A DNA stretch of 32,185 nucleotides from Syncephalis plumigaleata. Lineage: Eukaryota > Zoopagomycota > Zoopagomycetes > Zoopagales > Piptocephalidaceae. The notes under the pieces are model-generated. The model had not been told where the DNA came from. It made no database searches and saw only the letters and a list, made by a program, of their open reading frames with translations. Made by a program: the position numbers and the translations under genes. The stretch covers positions 1 through 32,185 of the forward strand of contig JAIXMF010000139.1 in assembly GCA_025201365.1 (NCBI GenBank). Reading direction: 5' to 3'. The first letter of the stretch is position 1. Every line of letters begins with the position of its first letter. Below are positions 23,503 through 32,185 of this stretch, in pieces.

Positions 23503-24448
23503 ATGGTTAAAGGAATAATAGCAATAATGATGATGATAATTTTGACCATCTACAAGTCGTGTCCCCTTTTCTTCTTCTTCTCGTCACTATTCTCTACAGC
23601 AATGACCAATACTATTACTACACTGCAACAGCTGGTTAATGAACTGGTGGAAGTTACCGGTAATCTACCACAGAATAAACGCTATATTCTAGGAATAGCG
23701 GGAGTACCGGGTTCCGGCAAGACATGGCTAGCTCAGCATTTAGTCAATGCAATCAACGAGGAATTCAATACAACCATAGCTGTTGCCCTTTCCATGGATG
23801 GTTTCCATTTGACTAAAGAGCAATTACGAGCCATGCCAGTAAGTAGTTGCAACTAAACTGATTATAGTCTACTTACTATGCATATATGTATATATGTATA
23901 GGATCCAGAAATGGCATTTTGTCGAAGAGGATCTGCCTGGACATTTGATGCAAATGGTAATGACTACCACAGCATATTAGATTAGTTTTAATTTACTCAA
24001 CAAAGATAATAGGTTTTGCAATGGCAGCTGAACTACTAACTAGCACGCCAATAGACAAGCAGCTGACTTGGCCGAGCTTTGATCATGCTATTGGTGACCC
24101 CATACCTGATGACATTACAATTCACTCATCGTAAGTGTATATTAGATGATGCCGTCCTTAAATCAATCAGTGACTAATAATGATCGCTTAGACAACGCAT
24201 TATCATAATTGAAGGCTTGTATCTTGCGCTTGATGAACTGCCATGGTCACAAGTCCCTTACGATAATCTCTGGCTGATACGACTCCCCGATTGTCAGATT
24301 GCTTATGATCGATTGATACGCCGTCATCAAGAAGCAGGATTAGCAAAGAATGCTGAACAGGCTCAACAACGAATAGAGCAAAATGATCAGCTTAATGCAC
24401 AGCACGTACTTTCATCGTATCGTAAGGGAACACGTATCATTGAATTGT

Positions 24449-24484
<36 letters not shown>

Positions 24485-24510
24485 GTGATGATTCCTCATT
24501 ATCACATTAA
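23503..24510 (+). CDS. P-loop kinase of the YFH7 / uridine kinase type
   Basis: Four exons: 23503-23838, 23902-23956, 24013-24130, 24192-24510. From the inner ATG at 23602 the product is 242 aa. The outer ATG at 23503 would add 33 mostly hydrophobic residues. The Walker A motif is GVPGSGKT, with the lysine at residue 40 of the short form. It is followed by VALSMDGFHLTKEQLRAMPDPE, the DGFH motif of the phosphoribulokinase/uridine kinase superfamily. Next come RRGSAWTFDANG, SFDHAIGDP and IIIIEGLYLALDE, all typical of YFH7-like or FrcK-like small-molecule kinases. The substrate cannot be told from sequence. The last exon contains an ACT microsatellite (about 24450-24483) encoding about 11 threonines near the C-terminus. 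The gene converges on the apyrase gene. Confidence 0.87.
24449..24483 (+). repeat. In-frame ACT/ACC microsatellite (poly-Thr)
   Basis: Ten ACT units and further ACC units lie inside the last exon of the kinase gene. They encode a threonine run just before the C-terminus (TSDDSSLSH). Length variation would change the protein without a frameshift. Confidence 0.85.
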
Positions 24511-24692
24511 ATATTGTATTATTATTATTATTAGTCAAGATGGTATATTACATTACATAAACGATCAGTTCACAATCTTATTAGTTTATTATAATAGTAA
24601 TCAAGAATAGAATGAATACGAGATGAATAAATAGTATTTGTATTAGAATGAATAGGAAATAAAGAAAACATTAATGTATTACTAGTGAGTGA

Positions 24693-26426
24693 TTACAAAT
24701 AACCTAGATGGGTTATTGCGCGTTTACGTGCAAATCGACGGATTAACCATGTCATTCGAGTTACCACTATGAGGTAGCCTAGCAGTACAATGAGCCACAC
24801 CCATGGTAAGAGTGGTGAGGCGTCAGCTGGTGGCCAACCATCCATGATAGCAGCACGCCAGGTGGTCGTCCACCAATGACGAAAGGTAGCCGCTTCCAAC
24901 GGTCCTACAACACCGCCAATTTCAACCGGTGATACTGCATACATCATGGCCGCACCTAATGTCCATGAGAATGGTATGCCATTAGCATTATCTAATGATT
25001 GAAAGTGCGAGTGTGTACTGGATATTGTTGTTGTTGTTGTTGTACGTGGTACACCAAATCCCTCATGAAGAACGTTGGACAACCAGGCCGCTTTAAAACA
25101 CTGCTCGTGTAGTCGCTTCCTATTCACACTGGATGGAAAACGACCTGCTTCGTGTTCCGCCACTATTTGATCCCAGCTCATTTGGCAGTAACGATGAGCG
25201 GCTTGTTTAAACGTACTCGCGTCGTAATCACCACCCAAGCCTAATATATCGTGCATGGAATACCACCAGTCGCTCACACCTACGAAGCGATGCACTTGAT
25301 AGTCGATTTCCGGTGTGTGCACGCCATTGAATAAGCATGGTTTCTCGGGACATTCCGCCGTCTTGTTAAGTAATGGCATTGTATGCTCGAGACATTTATC
25401 GAATGAACCACCGCCTGTTATGCGTGTTCCATCCAGTAGCATATCCTCGGCACCAAGTGGTAAACAATAATCGATAACATCCCGGAATGATGCGCTACTA
25501 TTTGAATGCTTAACTTGTAACTCCAACTGTTTAAGATGTCGTTGTCGTGCTTGATTCGTACCAAATCCAAGGAACGTTGTCACGAAAACATCATGACGTG
25601 CCACACTACCATCCAGTCGACGTAAGCGCACCTCTGTCATATCGTGTCGATGTTCATCGGCTACATGTACACTCGGTTCGAACACTAATTGTGTACTGGC
25701 ACCGCCCATATCGGAAAACCCAAAGGTACGTCCCTTCCTGACTGGTTTCTCGTCGGATGGCCGCGTGCCAGATATAAATGTATCCGGCCATAGTTGATCC
25801 TCGAATTCAATACGATTACTTGGCAGTGCTTTCTCGAATCCACCCAATAAATAATTGACGGTAACCCAGCCGTAAACACCCTCCATCTCGCCCGATATCA
25901 CTTTAATTTGTTTATGACAGTTATCGACACTAAATGGACTACTCGCTCGTATATAGTCGCATGCTGCTGTTAACACTTTCGTTTGTTGTTTCATCGGCAC
26001 AAGTCGCATACCAGCTGTGGCCAACAAGTACACCTGTGTTTGTGCCCATGCATCCGATGGAATGACACTCTTTGCAAAGTCGATAAGCGGTATCATATGT
26101 TGATGTACTAGTTCTGCTTTATCGGCAAACGTGGATAGACCTAGTGGGAATCATCATAACATTAGTCTACTACTAGTTATTACTAATATTAACAAACCTG
26201 GTTCTTGTTTAAGTTGCCAGCCAAAACCATGACCATTCCCGAGTTCTACCACGGGTAAACGTGTCCACTCGTCGGTTGTTAATAGACTACGTTGTAATTC
26301 GGGTGACTTCCAGCTGTAAACGTGCACGCGTGACCCGCTACTACCTGCGTCAATGACAATGACATATTCTCGCGATTCATTTAGCATAGAACCATTTTGT
26401 AAATAATAAGTGTCCATTGTAGTCAT
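24693..26426 (-). CDS. GDA1/CD39 family apyrase, Ynd1-like
   Basis: Two exons (26426-26198, 26140-24693) join in frame to 558 aa. The apyrase conserved regions are present in order: DAGSSGSR (26-33), ATAGMR (117-122), GEMEGVYGWVTVNYLLG (160-176, with the catalytic Glu at about 163) and DMGGASTQLVF (220-230). There is no N-terminal signal or membrane segment. One strong hydrophobic segment lies at about 522-543 (WVWLIVLLGYLIVV), followed by basic residues (RRFARKR). This matches yeast Ynd1, a Golgi enzyme held by a C-terminal membrane segment. There it hydrolyses nucleoside di- and triphosphates, clearing the diphosphate left by glycosyltransferases and so supporting protein glycosylation. Several Cys and N-glycosylation sites in the ectodomain fit a lumenal location. 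A CAA/ACA-type run encodes six threonines at about residue 435. Confidence 0.93.
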
Positions 26427-26650
26427 AGAAGATTACGAGCTAATAATGGTTGTTGTTTGTCGAGAATAAAGACGAAAAGGAAATAATCGGACTTTACACG
26501 ACTTTCCAACCGATTAGCGCATTTAGCCTGTAACTTTTGCAGTTTAATAATAAATAATCTATTCAATTGCTAGCACCATTAGCACCATAGAAATGCTAAT
26601 TGACACAGCACGATAATAATAATAACAATTCAGTATTCAGTAATGGATCA

Positions 26651-26704
26651 TTTATTGATAGCGATAACTATCATCATCAATTCTATAAGGTAGACGATAC
26701 AAGT
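26651..26704 (+). repeat. Short dispersed repeat C, copy 2
   Basis: Matches 12260-12313. It is followed 96 bp later by repeat B, which suggests that C and B belong to one longer dispersed unit. Confidence 0.85.
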
Positions 26705-26800
26705 GTACGAGTATAGTTGGATATTGCCATGTCATGTACTTACAAGTAGCAATAAACTAGTATGATAGATAAATTATGATAATAATGCTTACGATTAGTT

Positions 26801-27345
26801 GCATAGAAGTAGCAACGAGTGAACAAATAGAATACACGATAAACAATGTAATAAACAAGCAGTAACTAGTGGAATGACTGACTTGTCACGAATGAGCAAG
26901 GAATGAGCAAGGAAGGGTGCATGAACACGTATGCCAGTTTATTTGAAGAAGCAGTGTATGCTTGTAGGTAAATAGAGTATGGAGATGGCAGTAAACAAGT
27001 AAAATACAAATAAAAGCGTGACGTAATGGTGGCATACAAATAGATTACGGAAAAGAGCGGTAAAAGTAAAAGGCGCATACTACAACGAGAGCAGTGAACG
27101 CTTAAGCATTGATAAATAAGCAGGACAGTGATAGAAAACAAAGGATTAGAACGAACAATAAACAAGGCTTATTGGTATAGTAATAATAACGACAAGTGAG
27201 CGTATAGATAGGTTAGAGCAAGAGGAAAACAAAGAGATAAATAAACGGCATAGAGATAGTATGGCAGAATAGCTGCTATTGGGAAGGTGTATGCTAAAGT
27301 GAAAGAGGAAGTAAGTGGAATACGAATGACACGAAGAAGACGCGT
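26801..27345 (+). repeat. Dispersed repeat B, copy 2
   Basis: Direct copy of 18082-18626. The identity ends sharply after ACGAAGAAGACGCGT in both copies. Here the purine-rich style continues beyond the end into the tandem units at 27428-27600. Confidence 0.9.
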
Positions 27346-27427
27346 ATTACTGAGAAAGTAAACAAGTAAATAGAAGGAAAAGGAATAAATAGCATATAGT
27401 TAAGAGGAAGTAGACGTGTGTTGTTTA

Positions 27428-27600
27428 CTGACAAGTGGAATGTAGTTGACACAAAGAAGGCACTTGCTGCTTAGTGGTAAGAGAAATGAGATTGGCACGA
27501 ATAAGCCAGTATTTGAAAGAAGTCAACGACAAGTGAAATGTAGTTAATACTAAGAATATGTATATTGTTTAATGACAAGTAGATTGTAGTTAATATGCTA
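27428..27600 (+). repeat. Degenerate tandem units (GACAAGTGGAATGTAGTT type)
   Basis: Three related units begin at about 27430 (GACAAGTGGAATGTAGTTGA), 27528 (GACAAGTGAAATGTAGTTAA) and 27574 (GACAAGTAGATTGTAGTTAA). Spacing is uneven, about 98 and 46 bp. The first two units are each preceded or followed by GAAG/AAGAAG words like those in repeat B. Confidence 0.65.
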
Positions 27601-27648
27601 TTAGTATTATTGCAAACAAACATGATTAGTTAGTATACATTAGAAACG

Positions 27649-30600
27649 CTAATTAAATCCTTGAGGTGATGTCCATAAAGAAGATGCTGCTCTTGTCGAT
27701 GCTATACGAACAAGCCATTTCAGATGATCGTTTAGATCAGTTATATGCTCGTCGATATCTGTCTCGACATCGACATCGTACAATATTGCATCGATACCAC
27801 ACCAATGACGTAGCATGTCTGCTAAACCGCTACGAGGTGTGTGCAGCCATAAATAACGCAAGGCAACACTTCGAGCACTATGCCATAGACGTGCATGTGG
27901 TGACTCGTCAAAATGTCGATAGTCATTGGTAATGCTAATAATAGCCAATGCCGCATCTTCACAACGATGATCCATTAGCATATTCATTAGTTCGTTAATA
28001 CACTCATATTCTAGGATGCCCAGATCAGTCTTGTGAGCGAGTAGCATCGTTTGTATTAGCGTATAGGCACTTTGTGGTTCATGCCAAATAATATCGAGTA
28101 CATCTTGCAAATTGGGATTGTCGTAGATAGCCTCTACGTAGTGTACGAGTGTCGATGCGGCTACAAATGATTCATGCGACCAGTCTACTTGCTTCCGTTG
28201 GCTTTCAACGAAATCACTATCGAAGAGAGCGGTGAAATACGGACTGGCCTTGACGAGCTTGTCACGCTGTGCGGTAATGACATTGGAACCATCGTCCGTC
28301 CGGAATAGTACACGATCGGTTGGATCCACGTTACTTTGCAAGTTAACCGAATCGTCATCCAAGCATCGTTCTAGATATCGTTTACGATACTCGTCATAGT
28401 TCTGTTGTCGTTCATCGGATGTCAGTTGATTCGATTGCTTTAACACGCTCATCGGTATTAGTGCTGCAAGTGCCATGCCAAACCATTGAAATACGAGTAG
28501 CACTAGCATTTGATAGTGTTGATTACGCTCCACGCTAGTGACTATTAGCAACTCGTGCGTGATGTACTCTAATAGTGACACACGAATACGTTTGTCTTTG
28601 CGCTTAGCGTTAATGAGTGGCGTCAATAAAATCGATGGCCACTCGGAGGGCAATGAATATATGAATAGTGCCATATACGCTGATATCTCGTGCCGTTTCT
28701 GTAATGCTTGACAAATGGTGTCGTTTTGTAGTTCCACGATTAGCGTTTGCTTCTGTTGTAACTGCAGTTCCTCACACGTGACATCCTCGTCATTGCCTAG
28801 CGGTGTCAACACGCCACGAATCATGTGTAGGAATAAATGACGACCGAATATGACATTGACAAACTGTTCATCTCGTAAGAATAAAAGATACAACTGCTGC
28901 AGTGGTAATGCCCATTTAAACGATCTCCCTTGCTTCCATTGTATCTCTGTTGTATTGCACAGCTCGACTAGATAGCTCGAGTGTTGTAGGAACAAGTGTC
29001 GCGAATACTTGTCGCTCATCCAGCTATGAAGTGCTAATAGTGATAAATATCTTATTTGATCAATGTCGCCGTATAATGAACATCGCTGATTATCCGAGAA
29101 TGTATTAGCATCAAGCGGTAGTTTCGATAGCCAATGGAAAAAGAGCCACACGAATAATGCCAATATAGAGAGAGGTTCATGAGGTTGAGCAGTCGATCCT
29201 GTCGGTATACCAATGACACTTGGCCATTGACACATTCTTCTCTCCTCTAGCTGGTATCGCGAACGATGTTGTTCATTCTCGATGAATTCCGCTGCACTTT
29301 CGAATAGACAAAGCTCCCCACTCCAATCCGGGTCACGTACTTGTTTGGGAAGTGTCGTTAAAACACATAAAAGTATACGATAAGGCATGTACTCCTGAAG
29401 ATCTATCGATGATGATGATGATGATGTACATAGTTCCTTCTCTATTCGTTCGGCCGATATTACTACGGCAGCAACGAGCATACGCGTATGCTTCATTCGT
29501 AATAATGTCTTCTCGCCAAGCAGTTCAATCAGTTGAAGTAGTATGGACAAGGTATACCTGCCCTCCGGTGTAGTATAAGGCAGCCCGGTAATACCTATAA
29601 GCGAGAGTTGAAACAGACCATGCGATGCGAGTAACGTGGCATTATACTGTAAACCATGTAGGCATAATCGACAAACCCAGCTATCAAACGATTGTATCGA
29701 GTCTGGACGTTGTAACAATTTCTGTAATCGATGCATCGCATGCTGTATAATATTGCCAACACCAATGTGGTGTTTAATTATACGCGATGCCCATTCATGT
29801 GATCCTTGCGTGATAATATGACCGGTAACCGACCATAGAGCAACGAGTAATGCCGATAGATTAGTGCTGTCGCCATTACTATCCCTATTGACATCTAATA
29901 AATTATTTAATACTTTGCTGATTGTCGATAAAAGTTGCTCGCATCGTTGTTGATTGCCACTTATACCGGTGGTGTTCACCAATCCATTGACACATAGCAG
30001 GAATGAAACGAGAGACGGAATTGGATCATGAGGTTGATCCACGCTCATTGACCCATTAGCGCTCCCATTGTCATGAGTATTGGGAACACGATTGAATGTC
30101 GGACAAATGGATAAAGCAGAATCAACCGAATGTAGTAGGATATCTATAAATTGATTACGAGTTAAACTATCCAAACAACGCTGCTTATCGTCGTTTCTAT
30201 CGTACAGTTTCCATACTGATGTTGCAGTAAGAAAGCATTGAATCAACTTGAACTGATTGGTATGATTAGTGGGTGAGGTACGTTCGAATAGAAATCGTTT
30301 GTGAATCCATCTCCACCATCGTTGTACATCGGTAATCCAGTTGAGCTCGTACAATTCGCGAATTCTATTTGGTGAAATGGTGCATATCGCTACTAAAACG
30401 CGTAGTAATACCGAGGATAAATTACAAATGGTGATAGATGGCCATGGTATATTAGCATTCGATCCTGCTAAAAGAATAGTGTCGTATAGATATCGCCATG
30501 CCTTGTATATCGTATAGAATTGTTGATTGTCCAGTGAGACTACATCATCATTATCATTGTCTGATGATGGCGATGCATTATTTAGTAATCGCATTAGTAC

Positions 30601-31274
30601 CTTGGATGCCTGTGTCCACGCTTTATCAATCTCGGTGATGTTTTCCTTGCTTTGCAGTGATGTCGCAATCATTTGTGTAATTGCGCGTAATAATGTCGTG
30701 TTAAATGGAATGATTTTCATTTGTTCGATAGTCGACCATATTGCATGAAGAAAGCGCAGTGCATAGTATTTCGATCGTGTCGGCACCACGTCAAGTGTAT
30801 CCAACATGCGAAAGAGTGTTTCACGATACAGAAAGGAATCTATAAAGTCGCCGTAGAACGGGATATCCACCTGTGTTTTACCGGTCTCTGCAAGGTAGCA
30901 CGCTATCTTGTAGGTCCATTCAAGGTAGTCTACAGTCTCGGTGTTTAGCGTTGCAATCAATGTGTTCGCCATTAATTCGCTTGCTTTGTTGCAAATCGAT
31001 CGGCCATCCTCCGTGTTGACAGTCAAGGAGGTCGACGTGCCAATGATTCCAATAGAACACGTATCTGCTGGAAATACTTTAGCGCAAGTTCAGTATTACT
31101 ATCCAGGGTCGATGTCAATTTGTCGAGAATATGACATAGTTGAGCTAAACGACCACCTGTCTCTGTATTGGTAGACTTTGCTGTCTTGCGAGATTCCTCA
31201 TTACGAAGTCGCTTTGCTAATGATGACCTTTCCTTGACTGATAAAGTTGTAGAAAGACTATTCATACGCTTCAT
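27649..31274 (-). CDS. Large helical-repeat protein with C-terminal BTB domain
   Basis: The main frame covers 31024-27649, with about 1110-1120 codons before the stop. It has no ATG at its left end. A separate frame from ATG 31274 (MKRMNSLSTTL...) runs to a TGA at 31025-31023 and looks truly coding and helical. The two frames are offset, so a small intron or a frame break must join them. One in-frame solution is an intron 31036-30984 (53 nt, weak GTCGAC donor). Others are possible, such as 31156-31068, or a start at ATG 30972. The body is leucine-rich helical sequence like ARM/HEAT repeats. Near residue 905 of the main frame a BTB/POZ domain begins (VLFRTDDGSNVITAQRDKLV, then KASPYFTALFDSDFVES) and runs to about 1015. 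ARM repeats followed by BTB recalls ARMC5, a CUL3 substrate adaptor, but orthology is not shown. Confidence 0.7.
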
Positions 31275-31592
31275 GATAATATACAAATATAATATGTGTG
31301 CTTCCTGTCGACTATAGAGAATACGCCATACGATAGTTTTTTTTGCCAATTAGTCGTTTGTAAATACTTGTAATGTAATCAGCCTCTAAGCTATACGAAG
31401 TAACAACGCAATGTGCTTGTCTATAATATGGCTGATAAACAGGAGGAAATAAGTAAAGTAACACAGTCAAATAAAAATGAAAATCATAATTATGTATAAT
31501 GCCATTTGCCTTGAAATGTAAGTATTCATCCTAGTAATACTAACACAAAATAACGAAGCTATAGGAGCTTTGATATAGGAATTTATTTCATT
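31275..31592. other. Intergenic region upstream of the BTB gene
   Basis: About 320 bp, AT-rich, with an oligo-T run at about 31337-31344. No gene is seen. It should hold the BTB-gene promoter and the 3' end of the right-edge gene. Confidence 0.45.
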
Positions 31593-31964
31593 CTAACGCG
31601 CCAATTCGTCGTTTACGATTGCGGTCGTCGTTATTGCGTCAACTATTCTATTGACAAGGGCAACTCGTTCGTGAGTGTGGATATTGCTATCTGTTCCTTT
31701 CTTTTACATCTTGTCATTTTTATACTTCCCTGTACAATGTCTTAAACCGTCCAATGCCATTGCGCGCATTATTGTTCTATCCCCTTCCATTATATCCAAT
31801 GTAATGGATTGTAATAGCAGTTCAGATAAACGATATGGCAAGGCCTTTTCTGGATCTATTATATGGTTGTAATAAACATGATCATTGTTGCTATTGATCT
31901 ATTTGCATGAAGAACGGGAAAAGCAGAATATACAGCAATAGTTGCTTGCAATCCTCGCCTAATG
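31593..31964 (-). CDS. Last exons of an unrecognised gene (partial)
   Basis: This was found by joining short open frames. The last exon 31647-31593 (ending IVNDELAR, stop TAG) joins in frame across a GT-AG intron (donor GTAAAAG at 31707) to exon 31890-31708. That exon encodes a helical segment including IIDPEKALPYRLSELLLQS and MEGDRTIMRAMALDGLRHC. It joins in frame (donor GTATAT at 31933, 43-nt intron) to an upstream exon ending at 31934, which may start at 31964 after a CTAAT...CTAG acceptor. Further exons probably extend past the right edge. Three consecutive junctions with matching phase support a real gene. I do not recognise the family. Confidence 0.5.
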
Positions 31965-32185
31965 CTAGTTGAAGATTAGAGAACCAAAAAGTACAGTAAT
32001 ATTGTACACGGCAAATACTATTGGTCTATAAATAAAGGTACATCTGGATGTAATCCACCCATAGACGCAGGCTATTTCTGTTTGTTTTGATTCGGTCTAC
32101 ATTTAGTACTATTGACTTATCATGAATTCATGTATGCTAGAACAGTTGGTAGTCGTATTACCGAAAGAAGAGCGTAATCTTTTAT
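31965..32185. other. Right edge, probable introns and exons of the partial gene
   Basis: The minus strand has intron-like pieces and a short open segment (GGLHPDVPLFID, about 32063-32025), but I cannot set exon boundaries. Confidence 0.25.

Larger units (their letters stand above)
26427..27648. other. Repeat-rich intergenic region
   Basis: No gene is supported. It contains repeat C (26651-26704), repeat B (26801-27345) and degenerate short tandem units at 27428-27600. The minus-strand open frame at 26866-27165 also occurs in the other repeat B copy and looks non-coding. Confidence 0.6.

Overview
This window looks like nuclear DNA of a fungus, probably an early-diverging lineage. The basis is AT-rich DNA, many short GT-AG introns (about 43-113 nt, mostly GTAAGT donors), a fungalysin-type M36 protease and a Ynd1-like apyrase. 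A zoopagomycete such as Syncephalis is a guess from general gene style, not something the sequence proves.

Layout. 1-387: the last two exons of a mitochondrial-type isoleucyl-tRNA synthetase (IleRS, plus strand, entering from the left edge). 1420-3264: a complete seven-exon PUF60-like splicing factor (minus). 3577-6808: a complete eleven-exon CDC5/Cef1 splicing factor (plus), head-to-head with PUF60 across a 312-bp promoter region. 7488-8720: a five-exon predicted secreted pseudokinase (plus). 8986-12180: an inverted partial copy of the left end (3' half of PUF60 plus C-terminal part of IleRS). 12260-16350: gene-poor ground with a broken Ty3-like gag and a long pyrimidine tract. 16354-18081: a third copy of the IleRS end, followed by a dispersed 545-bp repeat. 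18811-20754: M36 metalloprotease (minus, intronless). 21780-23357: F-box-like protein (minus, intronless). 23503-24510: P-loop kinase of the YFH7/uridine-kinase kind (plus). 24693-26426: GDA1/CD39 apyrase (minus). 26651-27600: repeats. 27649-31274: large helical-repeat protein with a C-terminal BTB domain (minus). 31593-31964 and beyond: last exons of an unrecognised minus-strand gene leaving the right edge.

The most distinctive structure is a ~2.3-kb inverted repeat (1-2338 against 8986-11323) that pairs base for base with no net indel and has CDC5 and the pseudokinase in its 6.6-kb loop. Mismatches cluster at both ends of the repeat, as expected of gene conversion. PUF60 straddles the inner edge of arm 1, so an inversion between the arms would rebuild an intact PUF60 gene from the other arm.

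The two splicing factors CDC5 and PUF60 share a promoter region. The remaining genes do not form an obvious pathway.
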